A DNA stretch of 64,000 nucleotides from Aliikangiella coralliicola (lineage in GTDB: Bacteria > Pseudomonadota > Gammaproteobacteria > Enterobacterales > Kangiellaceae), in the NCBI RefSeq assembly GCF_007004725.1, contig NZ_ML660169.1, positions 124,001-188,000 of the forward strand, read 5' to 3'. Made by a program: the position numbers and the translations under genes. Positions 55,751-64,000 of this stretch are shown piece after piece. Every line of letters starts with the position of its first letter. Position 1 is the first letter of the stretch. The notes beneath the pieces are model-generated. The model was not told the origin of the DNA and did no database searches. It saw only the letters and a program-made list of their open reading frames with translations.

Positions 55751-56335
55751 TTAGGCTTCAAATGCTTCGCCCGTTTTCAAGTAAGAAAAATGCTCGCTGA
55801 CACTTGGCCGTTGGTTATTTTTGGCGCCATTTTGATTGCTTATTTTCTCTCCTAGTCCTAAAAAACCAGCAATAATGGCGTTTTCACTTAACGCCAGTTT
55901 TTTGTGTAAAATTGGATTGTATGCCCAATCTCCTGTACGCCAAAAACAACAAAAGCCCATTGATTCGGCAGCAATTATCATATTTTGGATTGACGCCCCT
56001 GTCGACAAAACTTGCTCTACCTCTGGAACCGATGTCTGCTTATTAAGCTCGGCGATGCAAATTATAATGTAGGGCGCAGAATTCAATTTTCGATCTATCT
56101 TTTTCATTGTTATTTCATTGACCTCGCCATTACTCTCCCTCAATGATAAAGTGATCATTTCCTTAAAATACGCTTTTTGTTGTGGGCCACAAACTATAAA
56201 ACGCCAGGGCTTCAGACGCTTGTGATCAGGTGCGGTCAAAGCACAACTAAAAATGGTGTGTAGGTCTTCGATCGAGATCTCACCCTCAACCAGTGGCTGC
56301 GACTTTCTAGCTAAAATAGAACGAACTAATCTCAT
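55751..56335 (-). CDS. Nitroreductase family protein (YdjA-like)
   Basis: 194 residues from the ATG at 56335, with GGAGAG ahead of it. FMN-binding marks are RSILARKSQPLVEG at the start, APDHKRLKPWRFIVCG, the central STGASIQNMIIAAESMGFCCFWRTG and a C-terminal AGFLGLGEK. The family are FMN- and NAD(P)H-dependent reductases of nitro, quinone or enone groups; YdjA-type members are short, as here. It is the last gene of the minus-strand cluster, just behind a ferredoxin gene, and the pair may work together as a reductive step. Confidence 0.9.
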   Translation of the reverse strand: MRLVRSILARKSQPLVEGEISIEDLHTIFSCALTAPDHKRLKPWRFIVCGPQQKAYFKEMITLSLRESNGEVNEITMKKIDRKLNSAPYIIICIAELNKQTSVPEVEQVLSTGASIQNMIIAAESMGFCCFWRTGDWAYNPILHKKLALSENAIIAGFLGLGEKISNQNGAKNNQRPSVSEHFSYLKTGEAFEA

Positions 56336-56406
56336 CAATACTCTCCAAATAAGGTGCTACCAGTCATCAAATTGTTTCTGTACAAAGTGATAACTAACAA
56401 TTTATC

Positions 56407-56718
56407 TTAGGCCAGCTCGGCTACTACTTTTCTACGTCTTGTTATTTTTTGTCCGTAGGATACGGCCACTTCTGTGTCTTGAGTTATATAAGTTGTACAA
56501 GAAAGAAGTTCTCCATCTTCAATTGAAAACTTATCGGAATCGAGCTCACCATTAACCAACTGAACGCGACAAGAACCACATCGCCCTCGCCTGCACGAAC
56601 TTCGTATTGGCAACGACATATCTTCAATGTTTTCCAGCAAGGTTTTGTTAGGACAACCTCGGCCGGTATAACTTTTTCCATTAAACTGGACTGTCAAAAT
56701 AAAATACTGAGTAGTCAT
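56407..56718 (-). CDS. 2Fe-2S ferredoxin (plant/bacterial type)
   Basis: 103 residues. The cluster-binding cysteines follow the C-x4-C-x2-C pattern in SSCRRGRCGSCRVQL, with the fourth Cys in ELLSCTTYI. A shorter beta-grasp than photosynthetic ferredoxins, as in the electron-transfer domain of ring-hydroxylating or cytochrome P450-reducing systems. It is a soluble one-electron carrier. It lies between the ATPase gene (36 bp) and the nitroreductase gene (71 bp). A likely partner is an oxygenase or the nitroreductase of the same cluster; a dedicated ferredoxin reductase was not seen. Confidence 0.92.
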   Translation of the reverse strand: MTTQYFILTVQFNGKSYTGRGCPNKTLLENIEDMSLPIRSSCRRGRCGSCRVQLVNGELDSDKFSIEDGELLSCTTYITQDTEVAVSYGQKITRRRKVVAELA

Positions 56719-56754
56719 TTCTTGCTCACTCTCCTCTTTAAAGCAAAAAATTGG

Positions 56755-57783
56755 TTAAACATGTAGACAAGCAATATTTCTCTTCCTTTCCCTTAGGTTT
56801 TCACGAACGTTTATTTCTAAATAGTCAGGTTTTCTTTGATAGCAAGCATCGGTGGAAGATTCGCACCGCGAGGCAAAGTTACAATGACTGGAGCGCAGTT
56901 TGGAAACCTCGATTTCTCCCTCAACGGCTTGCTTTTTCCACTTTTTTTCATGACGTTCAGTTTCCATATTTTCGTCATTTCTTATCTCTACATTCTTTCC
57001 TCGATAATTTTTAAAGCTAAAACTACTCTCAACTAATGCTTTTGTGTATGGATGCATTGGATTATCAATAACATCGATAGCACCGCCATACTCCACCAAT
57101 TGCCCCGCATAAAGAACTGCCACATAATCAGAGAAGTGTTTTACAACGGATAAATCATGAGAAATAAAAAGATAGGTCAGTCCTAATTCGCGCTGTAATT
57201 TGAGCAATAAATTAATAATTTGTGCTTGAATTGAAACGTCTAATGCAGATAAAGGTTCGTCTAAAATTAATATTTCGGGTTGAAGAACCAACGCTCGTGC
57301 GATACCAACTCGCTGACGTTGGCCGCCGCTTAAAGTGTGCGGATAACAGTCGAGAAAACTTGCGCTTAAACCGACCATTTCCAGATACTTTGCAGCAACA
57401 TCCTTACTTTCCTCTCGAGTTAGTGTTTTACAATTAACCAGTGGCGCAACAATAATCTGCCAGATTTTTTTTCTCGGATTTAAAGAGGAAAATGGATCTT
57501 GAAAAACCATTTGAATTTTAGAATAAAATTGTGCTTTCGGTATTTGCTCAATATTGGTTATTTCCTTTGCTTTGTTAATCAAAGAAACACTGCCAGCAGA
57601 AGAATTCTCCAGGCGCATGATAATTTTAGCCAATGTTGTTTTACCGCTTCCTGACTCACCAACAATTGCCAGTGTTTTTCCCATAAACAATTCCAGGGAT
57701 ACATTGTCTAATGCAGCAATTTCTTCCGAACCGAAAAAAGACTTTGATACTCGGTAGTTTTTACCAATTCCTTCAATGTTCAT
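56755..57783 (-). CDS. Peptide ABC transporter ATP-binding protein (DppF/OppF-like)
   Basis: 342 residues from the ATG at 57783. A longer frame beginning within the upstream gene is not used, because MNIEGIGKNYRV is the normal family start. Walker A is GESGSGKTT, the signature is LSGGQRQRVGIARAL, Walker B is ILILDEPLSAL and the switch His is in LFISHDLSV. The oligopeptide-type C-terminus has the Cys-bearing stretch (CNFASRCESSTDAC) that binds an Fe-S cluster or metal in this subfamily. It powers the importer together with the ATPase encoded 20 bp upstream. Confidence 0.94.
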   Translation of the reverse strand: MNIEGIGKNYRVSKSFFGSEEIAALDNVSLELFMGKTLAIVGESGSGKTTLAKIIMRLENSSAGSVSLINKAKEITNIEQIPKAQFYSKIQMVFQDPFSSLNPRKKIWQIIVAPLVNCKTLTREESKDVAAKYLEMVGLSASFLDCYPHTLSGGQRQRVGIARALVLQPEILILDEPLSALDVSIQAQIINLLLKLQRELGLTYLFISHDLSVVKHFSDYVAVLYAGQLVEYGGAIDVIDNPMHPYTKALVESSFSFKNYRGKNVEIRNDENMETERHEKKWKKQAVEGEIEVSKLRSSHCNFASRCESSTDACYQRKPDYLEINVRENLRERKRNIACLHV

Positions 57784-57803
57784 GAGCTTTTGATTTTGCA
57801 CAA

Positions 57804-58775
57804 CTAACCTCTCAAGTGGCATCGACTTAAATCGCTGAGATTGTTTGATATTTGAATAAGTTCTGGCGGCGTTGTGTGGCAAATATCTTGTGCATTTGGG
57901 CAGCGCTCGACATAGCGACAACCTTCAACTTGCCGTTCAATGGGAATGACTACACCAGGAATGGTGTTAAGATCTGACTTAGGCACTTTATCGCCTTGCC
58001 CCGGTAAAGACTCCAGAAGCCCCTTAGTGTAGGGATGATAAGGATTAGTTGTAACTTGTCTGGCCGTTCCCGACTCAACTACTTCTCCCGAATACATCAC
58101 TTGAATTCGATCAGCGTACTCGCTGATGATACCAATATCATGGGAAACAATAATAACGGCCATATTGGAGTCAATTCTGATTTGATCGAGCAAGTTAAGT
58201 ATCTGTGCCTGAATGGTCACATCAAGCGCTGTGGTTGGTTCATCTGCGATTAAAATTGATGGTTTGCACGCAAGCGCCATAGCAATAACGACTCGCTGCG
58301 CCATTCCGCCTGACAACTCATAAGGATAATTTTTAAGACGTAAATGCGCAGCGGGAATTCCAACCTTGTCCAATAACTTCAGTGCCATCTGGCGGTATTC
58401 TTTTCCACTTTTTCCTTTTTGCATTTTGCTCAACATTTCAACCAGCTGCTTTTCAATCGTGATGGTTGGATTTAATGCATTCATCGGATCTTGAAATATC
58501 ATCGCGACATCATTGCCACGAAAATCTCGCCACTGTTTTTTATTGAGTTCAAGTAATTTCTTACCGCATAACTCTAATCTATCAGCAGTCACCAGGGCAT
58601 TGCTCGGCAGCAGTCCCATCAGTGCGTAGTTAGTGATACTTTTTCCACAGCCAGATTCACCAACAACCCCGAGAACTTCACCCGCCGCCAACTCAAAACT
58701 CAAATTTCGAATAGCTGGCTTGTAAACCTGGTTATCGTAAAAACCAATGTTTAAATTCTTAATCGAAAGAATCAT
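57804..58775 (-). CDS. Peptide ABC transporter ATP-binding protein (DppD/OppD-like)
   Basis: 323 residues. Walker A GESGCGKS, signature LSGGMAQRVVIAMAL (the usual variant in DppD), Walker B ILIADEPTTALD and IIVSHDIGII. The C-terminal oligopeptide extension has the cysteines CRYVERCPNAQDIC. The start overlaps the stop of the permease gene upstream by 4 bases, so translation is coupled. It pairs with the next ATPase as the energising heterodimer. Confidence 0.95.
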   Translation of the reverse strand: MILSIKNLNIGFYDNQVYKPAIRNLSFELAAGEVLGVVGESGCGKSITNYALMGLLPSNALVTADRLELCGKKLLELNKKQWRDFRGNDVAMIFQDPMNALNPTITIEKQLVEMLSKMQKGKSGKEYRQMALKLLDKVGIPAAHLRLKNYPYELSGGMAQRVVIAMALACKPSILIADEPTTALDVTIQAQILNLLDQIRIDSNMAVIIVSHDIGIISEYADRIQVMYSGEVVESGTARQVTTNPYHPYTKGLLESLPGQGDKVPKSDLNTIPGVVIPIERQVEGCRYVERCPNAQDICHTTPPELIQISNNLSDLSRCHLRG

Positions 58776-59683
58776 TTTGAATCACCTAATTTCGGGTCAA
58801 ACCGATCCCTTAACGCGTCACCAACAATGTTAAAACACAACACCGTTATCAAAATGCAGACACCGGGCAAAACCACCAGGTAGGGCGCTGATTCGATATA
58901 AGTTCGCGCATCAGCAAGCATTGCTCCCCAGTCCGCAGCCGGAGGTCTGGCACCTAAACCAAGAAACCCGAGGGCCGCAATATCTAGCACAGCTTCACTG
59001 AAGCCTAATGTCGATTGAACAATCACCGGCGCGCGACAATTCGGTAAAATTTCTGACCATAAAATTCTAAACCGCTTTATTCCGAATGATTGTGCAGCAA
59101 CCACATACTGCTTTTTCATTTCAGACATAGCCACGGAACGAACAACGCGAATGTAGCGTGGCATAGAAACGATAATCACGGCAATAACCGCGTTAACCAA
59201 ACCACCACCCAATACCGCAACAATGACAATCGCTAATAAAATACTTGGGAGCGACATAATCACATCAGTGAGTCGCATAATAAAAGCATCGATTGCGCCG
59301 CCATAAACGCCGGCAACCAGTCCCATTGATGTGCCGACAAATGCCGACACCAATACGATAAAGAAACCAATGTTGAGGGAACTTCTGGCGCCAATTACCA
59401 GCCGCGAAAACAGGTCTCTACCAAGATCATCTGTGCCCAACAAATAGTAAACTTCGTTGCTCGACATTGTCCCTGGCGACAATAACAACTCACTTGATGT
59501 ACCAAAGGGATCTAAATTTAAAATTATTGGCACGATATAACCGATGGCCAACAACAATAAAATGATGACAAGCGCGAAATTTGCAATAGGATTATTGCGA
59601 AAAAAAAGCAGTTTAACTTTTGTTAAAAACTTTTGATTACCAGAAAAATGAGCGGGCTGTGTTTGCGAAGAAAAGTCAGACAT
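58772..59683 (-). CDS. Peptide ABC transporter permease (DppC/OppC-like)
   Basis: 303 residues. A cytoplasmic N-terminal tail and first helix (FALVIILLLLAIGYIVPIIL) are followed by a periplasmic loop with the family motif LLGTDDLGRDLFSRLVIGARSSL. Five more membrane helices contain the EAA loop near FGIKRFRILWSEILPN. It forms half of the translocation channel. It starts one base after the stop of the other permease gene and overlaps the ATPase gene behind it. Confidence 0.95.
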   Translation of the reverse strand: MSDFSSQTQPAHFSGNQKFLTKVKLLFFRNNPIANFALVIILLLLAIGYIVPIILNLDPFGTSSELLLSPGTMSSNEVYYLLGTDDLGRDLFSRLVIGARSSLNIGFFIVLVSAFVGTSMGLVAGVYGGAIDAFIMRLTDVIMSLPSILLAIVIVAVLGGGLVNAVIAVIIVSMPRYIRVVRSVAMSEMKKQYVVAAQSFGIKRFRILWSEILPNCRAPVIVQSTLGFSEAVLDIAALGFLGLGARPPAADWGAMLADARTYIESAPYLVVLPGVCILITVLCFNIVGDALRDRFDPKLGDSK

Positions 59684-59684
59684 A

Positions 59685-60701
59685 TCAATGCCTCATTCTT
59701 GGGTTAACAAGTCGGTATAAATATTCAGTTGTCATATTGACGATGATTACCAACATACCAATGACAAGAATGCACGCTTGGATAACCGGATAGTCTCGCG
59801 CATAAACACTGCTCACAATATAATTTCCAATTCCAGGCCAACCGAAGATGGTTTCGGTAAGAATGGCGCCAGCAACCACAGTGCTGACAAAAAATAATCC
59901 ACCAATTGTAATAATCGGAATTAAAGCATTGCGAAACGCATGAAACATAATCACCCTGAACTCAGATAATCCTTTTGCTCTTGCTGTGCGAATATAATCT
60001 TCTGATAGCACCTCAAGCATACTGGAACGAGTAATCCTTGCAAAAACCGCAATAGGAACAGTTGCCATTACAATTCCGGGTAACAATAAATGGTGTAATG
60101 CGCTGGCAAAAGCATCGAGCTGGTATTCTTCTCGCGCGTTACTTAATAACGAATCAATCAACATAAATCCGGTATGAGGCTCTATATCGTAGAGAATATC
60201 TAAACGCCCTGATACAGGTGTTAAATCTAACGTGACTGAAAATATTAAAATAAGCACCAGTCCCCACCAGAAGATCGGCATTGAATAACCGACCAACGAA
60301 GAAATTGTCACCACATAATCAGCAATACGTCGCCGATAAACAGCAGCAATAATTCCCGCCGGAATACCAATCAACAAAGACAATAACATGGCGAATAACC
60401 CCAGTTCGATTGTCGCAGGCCATCGCGCGAGTAGTTCTTCTTTAACCGGCCTGGAAGATACCACTGAAGTACCAAAATTTCCTTGAACCGCCTGGGATAA
60501 GAAGTTCTGGTATTGCTCTGTAATTGATTTATCCAGTCCCAGTTGTGTCGCGACTTTTTGATACTGAATGGGATCAGACCCTCTTTCTCCGATCATCAAT
60601 AAGACAGGATCACCCGGCGTTAACCGAATTAATCCAAAAGCTAATATGGTGATACAGATAACCGTTATCATTATTCCAACGGTATGCTTTATTCCGTTCA
60701 T
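59685..60701 (-). CDS. Peptide ABC transporter permease (DppB/OppB-like)
   Basis: 338 residues with about six membrane helices. The first is ITVICITILAFGLIRLTPGDPV, the usual DppB start, and the EAA-type coupling loop is YIRTARAKGLSEFRVIMFHAFRNALIPII. It forms the other half of the channel with the DppC-like protein. It is separated from the binding-protein gene by 112 bp holding a stem-loop, a common way to lower permease levels relative to binding protein. Confidence 0.95.
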   Translation of the reverse strand: MNGIKHTVGIMITVICITILAFGLIRLTPGDPVLLMIGERGSDPIQYQKVATQLGLDKSITEQYQNFLSQAVQGNFGTSVVSSRPVKEELLARWPATIELGLFAMLLSLLIGIPAGIIAAVYRRRIADYVVTISSLVGYSMPIFWWGLVLILIFSVTLDLTPVSGRLDILYDIEPHTGFMLIDSLLSNAREEYQLDAFASALHHLLLPGIVMATVPIAVFARITRSSMLEVLSEDYIRTARAKGLSEFRVIMFHAFRNALIPIITIGGLFFVSTVVAGAILTETIFGWPGIGNYIVSSVYARDYPVIQACILVIGMLVIIVNMTTEYLYRLVNPRMRH

Positions 60702-60758
60702 AAGTGCTGCTATTTAATGATGGTAGTTAATGAATGAGAAATAATACCTTTGACATGA

Positions 60759-60797
60759 GCAGACAAGGGAAAACAATATAGCCTCTTTCCCCTCTGC
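60759..60797 (-). terminator. Attenuating stem-loop between binding-protein and permease genes
   Basis: Left arm GCAGACAAGGGAAAA (60759-60773) pairs imperfectly with TTTCCCCTCTGC (60786-60797). It sits about 20 bp past the binding-protein stop and has no T-run, so partial attenuation or mRNA stabilisation is more likely than full termination. Confidence 0.45.
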
Positions 60798-60813
60798 CTA
60801 TAAAAATAGAGCG

Positions 60814-62415
60814 CTACTTATTAATCACTTCTAGATTATAAAAATGATCAACGTCAAACGGGTCCATAATATACCCCGATACCGTGTTTCTTAAAGCGCG
60901 GTAAACTTTCGCATGGGCAATCGGAATAACGGGCACATCGTGACTAAATATTTGCAATGCTTTTTGATACAGCGCTTCTCTTTTTTTCCTATCACTTTCG
61001 GAACGAGCCGTTTTAATTAAACTATCAAATGATTTTTGACAATAGCGTGAATTATTTGAACCTCGATCAACGGAATCACAACTAAATAACGTGTATAAAA
61101 AGTTATCAGGGTCACCGTTATCCCCAGTCCAACCGAGCTGAACGATATCATGTTCACCCCGTTTTACCTTATCAAGGTATGTTCCCCAGTCATAGGTAAC
61201 CAGTTCAACTTCAATACCAACTTTCGCAAGATCTTGTTGCATTAACTCTCCCATTTTTCGCCCGTTAGGGTTAAATGGTCGACTCACCGGTAGTGTCCAC
61301 AAAGTCGTTTTAAACCCTTTATCGAAACCCGCTTCTTTCAATAACTGTCTGGCTTTTTGTGGATTATACTCATAGGTATCAATGTCCTCATGATACGACC
61401 ATACTGTCGAAGGGTACGGATTGATAGCAGGTTTAGCCTTTCCTAAATAAATCGCGTTGATGTATGACTGCTTATCAAGTGCGTGAGCGATAGCACGCCT
61501 TACTGACAAATTATTAAATGGTGGCTTCTCTGTGTTCATAGCCAAATAGCCAATATTGAGGCCATCTAACTCGCGCAGTTCTAGCTTCTCATTTTTCTGG
61601 ATTGAAGCTATATCTGCCGGTGACGGATAGACGGCAATATCGCACTCGCCCTTCTTCAATTTTTGATACCTGACACTCGCATCCGGCGTGATTGAAAAAA
61701 TTAGGTTATCGATAGCTGTTTTACCCTGCCAGTAGCTCGCATGAGCGTTGTAGCGTATAACACTGTCCTTTAAATATCGTCGATATTTGAAAGGCCCGGT
61801 ACCAACAGGCAATGTATCGATATTTTCCTTTCGGCCGAGATTTGCAAGTTGCGCAGCATACTCTTCAGAAAGTATCGACATAAATGGCATCGCCATATTT
61901 GAAATAAAAGGCGCTTCCGGTTTATTCAATTTTATCTTAACGGTGTAGTTATCAACTTTCTCAACGGATTCAATCAGGTTATGCATGCCCATTCCCTGAA
62001 AATACTGATAGGCACCACCGCCAACTAAATGATATGGATGCTTCAAATCGAGTTGTCGATTAATCGAGAAAATCACATCGTCAGCATTGAATTCTCGGGT
62101 CGGTTTAAAATAAGCAGTCTGATGAAATTGAACGCCTTTTCTGAGCTTAAACGTGTACTCAGTTTTATCACCTGAAATATCCCAGCTGGTTGCCAATGAG
62201 GGAATGACATTAGTTGTACCAGGCTCGAACTCTAGTAGCCGATTATAAATTGTTAAAGATGTGGCATTTCTTCCAGTGCCAGATAGTATTTTCTGAGGAT
62301 TGAATGACTCAGGACTACCTTCTGAACAATAGACAATATTCTCACTAGCGTAAGCAATCGGGCTTGTTAGCAAACCGGCTAAAAATATTTGAATAAATTT
62401 ATTTGAAAGTTTCAT
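60814..62415 (-). CDS. Periplasmic peptide-binding protein (DppA-like, SBP_bac_5)
   Basis: 533 residues. The signal peptide ends LTSPIAYASE. The SBP family 5 fold is clear from IVYCSEGSPESFNP, LATSWDISGDKTEYTFKLRKGVQFH, DVIFSINRQ, LPVGTGPFKYRRY, the helix RRAIAHALDKQSYINAIY and DIVQLGWTGDNGDPDNFLY. The C-terminal HFYNLEVINK is close to DppA, so dipeptides or related small N-compounds are the likely ligands, but cluster context could mean a special substrate. It hands ligand to the permeases encoded downstream. Confidence 0.95.
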   Translation of the reverse strand: MKLSNKFIQIFLAGLLTSPIAYASENIVYCSEGSPESFNPQKILSGTGRNATSLTIYNRLLEFEPGTTNVIPSLATSWDISGDKTEYTFKLRKGVQFHQTAYFKPTREFNADDVIFSINRQLDLKHPYHLVGGGAYQYFQGMGMHNLIESVEKVDNYTVKIKLNKPEAPFISNMAMPFMSILSEEYAAQLANLGRKENIDTLPVGTGPFKYRRYLKDSVIRYNAHASYWQGKTAIDNLIFSITPDASVRYQKLKKGECDIAVYPSPADIASIQKNEKLELRELDGLNIGYLAMNTEKPPFNNLSVRRAIAHALDKQSYINAIYLGKAKPAINPYPSTVWSYHEDIDTYEYNPQKARQLLKEAGFDKGFKTTLWTLPVSRPFNPNGRKMGELMQQDLAKVGIEVELVTYDWGTYLDKVKRGEHDIVQLGWTGDNGDPDNFLYTLFSCDSVDRGSNNSRYCQKSFDSLIKTARSESDRKKREALYQKALQIFSHDVPVIPIAHAKVYRALRNTVSGYIMDPFDVDHFYNLEVINK

Positions 62416-62583
62416 TTTTTACCAATAATTTCCTATTTAACGAGATTTATCAGCGCCGCCTGTCAACTCAGCTACGAGTGAGAGGCAGATATTATTAATA
62501 ATAACGACTGAGAAAACTCGCGTTTAATTTAAGATGACTAATCTACGAACACAAATTTAAGAACCCAGTTTAAGATCATTAAT

Positions 62584-63366
62584 TTATGACCAAAGATTTA
62601 AACTACCGTCTTTCTGAAGGCCCATAAATGACGTCTGAGAAATTCGACTCTGATCTTTTCTACCTAAAATCTCATGAAAATTCTGAGTATTAAATATAAT
62701 AAGATCGCCAACTTTAGGGCTTGTTTTCAAGTGGTCTTCCCGCTCTAACACTTCATAAGGAAAGTAGTAGTCTCCGGGTACCTTCATCTTATCGTTTTCA
62801 TCGGTGTGGATGGTGTCATATATAATCAGCTCACCATCGATTTCGTTGACACAATAGTAAATATTCCAGGTTAGCTGCCTGGTGATTTCAGTCACCGCCC
62901 AATCTTGCTTGATGTGACTGGGAGCGTGATCGGCGTGAAGTTTTCCATGCCCTTTAAAACTTCGAAAGGCGCCGGCAAAATACTCTCCGAATTTCGGCTC
63001 ATAAAATAGACCTGATGCTCTATTCGCTTTTTTCTCTATTGCTTCAATAACCATTTGAACAGGGTCAATATCTAATCCCCGATACATATCCTGAACGGTC
63101 TTTCGAGCCGCTCGAATTTTCTCAAAATAAACAGACTTGGGATCGTGAGCCCACTGGTTATGACAAACCCCAATATGATTAACCGGGATATCTTTCAAGT
63201 GTTCATAACCAGCAAAGCTTTCAGCCTTCAGCCGTTCAGCAACGACTTCACAAATTTCTTTCGATAAGAAATTCTCAACAATGATCCCGGGAATCTTGAA
63301 ATCAAACAGTAAGTTGAGGTTTTCTTCGTTAAGTTCACATAATTCGTTTTTAATCCAGTTTCCCAT
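62584..63366 (-). CDS. 2-Oxoglutarate/Fe(II)-dependent oxygenase
   Basis: 260 residues, cytoplasmic, no signal. The double-stranded beta-helix fold has iron ligands H144-x-D146 in KLHADHAPS and H231 in NTQNFHEILG, with R241 (SRISQTSF) as the likely 2-oxoglutarate salt bridge. The spacing and LTWNIYYCVNEIDGELIIYD strand recall small-molecule hydroxylases and the WelO5 group. The Asp in the HxD shows hydroxylation rather than halogenation chemistry. The substrate is unknown. It follows the MFS gene by 11 bp and precedes the peptide-binding protein by 168 bp, all in the same direction. Confidence 0.8.
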   Translation of the reverse strand: MGNWIKNELCELNEENLNLLFDFKIPGIIVENFLSKEICEVVAERLKAESFAGYEHLKDIPVNHIGVCHNQWAHDPKSVYFEKIRAARKTVQDMYRGLDIDPVQMVIEAIEKKANRASGLFYEPKFGEYFAGAFRSFKGHGKLHADHAPSHIKQDWAVTEITRQLTWNIYYCVNEIDGELIIYDTIHTDENDKMKVPGDYYFPYEVLEREDHLKTSPKVGDLIIFNTQNFHEILGRKDQSRISQTSFMGLQKDGSLNLWS

Positions 63367-63377
63367 TTTTCTATCCC

Positions 63378-64000
63378 CTATTCAGCGAATACTTTTTGGC
63401 TTAAATCAGATGAAGATGATTGATAAAGCCGTTTGTATATCGCATTTGAAGCAAAAATTATTAAAAGGTATGCCGACATGAAAAGAAGCGTTGTTTTAAC
63501 AAAGTCGTTTCCGAAATAGTCGAGTAGACCACCTAAAATTGTTGCAATAACGCTGGCAAGCAAACAACCTATTGAAAAAGATATTCCAAAAATTGAACCT
63601 AGCTGCCCTTTAGGCGCAAAAGTCACAATGCCTGAATATCCCATCATCCATATAAATTCAAAGATGAATACCATGGCGGTAAAAAAGACTGCAGCAAAAA
63701 TCGGTATTTTGATCCATACACTCAAAACGTAAACAGTGAAGGCAACAATTGAAAGCGCGATCGTTAAGTGTCGAGTCATTCGAAAGTCTCTTTCAAACAA
63801 TTTCGTTTGTTTGCAAAACAGTGAGAATGCAGAAGACCCTGCGACAATCGCCAAACTTGCCAACACATAAGATGCGGAAACAGCTGATGCATCCAACTTT
63901 AATCCTTCAATCGGATAGATTGGTTGCAATACGCTATAAGTGCCTTGAAAAAAAGTGGCGGTAATCGGCGGAAGAATTGCGCAAAAAAATAGCTTTTTAT
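63378..64000 (-). CDS. MFS transporter, C-terminal part, running off the window
   Basis: The frame is open up to the window edge: codons before the TTG at 63929 read FFCAILPPITATFFQGTYSVLQPIYP with no stop, so the gene starts outside. About 206 residues are visible, with about six membrane helices, including VLASLAIVAGSSAFSLFC, TIALSIVAFTVYVLSVWI and IFGISFSIGCLLASVIATILGG. This fits the second half of a 12-helix major facilitator. It may export the product of, or import the substrate for, the oxygenase encoded 11 bp behind it. The substrate is unknown. Confidence 0.75.
   Translation of the reverse strand, partial: KKLFFCAILPPITATFFQGTYSVLQPIYPIEGLKLDASAVSASYVLASLAIVAGSSAFSLFCKQTKLFERDFRMTRHLTIALSIVAFTVYVLSVWIKIPIFAAVFFTAMVFIFEFIWMMGYSGIVTFAPKGQLGSIFGISFSIGCLLASVIATILGGLLDYFGNDFVKTTLLFMSAYLLIIFASNAIYKRLYQSSSSDLSQKVFAE

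Noticed and set aside
56755-57921. Longer start for the second ATPase inside the upstream ATPase gene
   Set aside because: It would overlap the upstream gene by 118 bases with no homology; the family start is at 57783.

Overview
The window looks like chromosomal DNA from a free-living marine gammaproteobacterium. The DNA is AT-rich (about 40% G+C by eye) and shows TonB-dependent uptake, a ChrR-type photo-oxidative stress locus, chitin-active enzymes and many secreted multidomain hydrolases with PKD, PPC and CBM modules. A relative of the Kangiellaceae (Aliikangiella-like) would fit, but this is an inference from gene style, not from a marker gene. I saw no rRNA, tRNA, CRISPR array, transposase or phage gene.

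Layout. (1) 1-4918: an ECF sigma factor/ChrR-type anti-sigma pair, a DUF3833 lipoprotein, a DNA photolyase and a YbgA-like DUF523/DUF1722 protein. Three matching TGATCC-N17/18-TA promoters define a small sigma regulon. (2) 5382-15182, all minus strand: a secreted RCC1-repeat protein, an M6 metalloprotease, a large exported coiled-coil protein of unknown role and a gluzincin-like HEXXH protein. (3) 15515-19953: an AA10 LPMO and a GH18 chitinase, co-oriented, with overlapping hairpins between them. (4) 20636-30362: two paralogous HTH-like proteins, each just upstream of an S8 subtilase, in a mirror-image arrangement around a glutaminase and a degraded TonB receptor. (5) 30773-36409: a CadC-like transmembrane regulator with a TolB-like propeller, divergent from a TonB-dependent receptor; a triple 13-bp repeat lies between them. 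(6) 36982-49120: a giant subtilase, an FKBP isomerase lipoprotein, a pair of inverted structured repeats, then a TPR protein, a purple-acid-phosphatase-like phosphoesterase and a glycerophosphodiester phosphodiesterase. The last three look like a phosphorus-scavenging set. (7) 49263-54380: mixed housekeeping or accessory genes (GNAT, DUF817, DUF885, a thioredoxin-like protein). (8) 54720-64000: a LysR regulator convergent with a nine-gene minus-strand cluster. In transcription order the cluster is an MFS carrier (running off the window), a 2OG-Fe(II) oxygenase, a complete DppABCDF-like peptide ABC importer, a 2Fe-2S ferredoxin and a nitroreductase.

How it fits together. Most of the centre is a secreted polymer-degradation region: proteins are attacked by M6 and S8 proteases, chitin by LPMO plus GH18, and organic phosphate by phosphoesterases. 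The receptor, glutaminase and peptide importer could use the products. The least explained parts are the duplicated HTH-protein/subtilase module, the 99-nt inverted structured elements near 42.4-42.9 kb, and the oxygenase/importer/nitroreductase cluster at the right edge.
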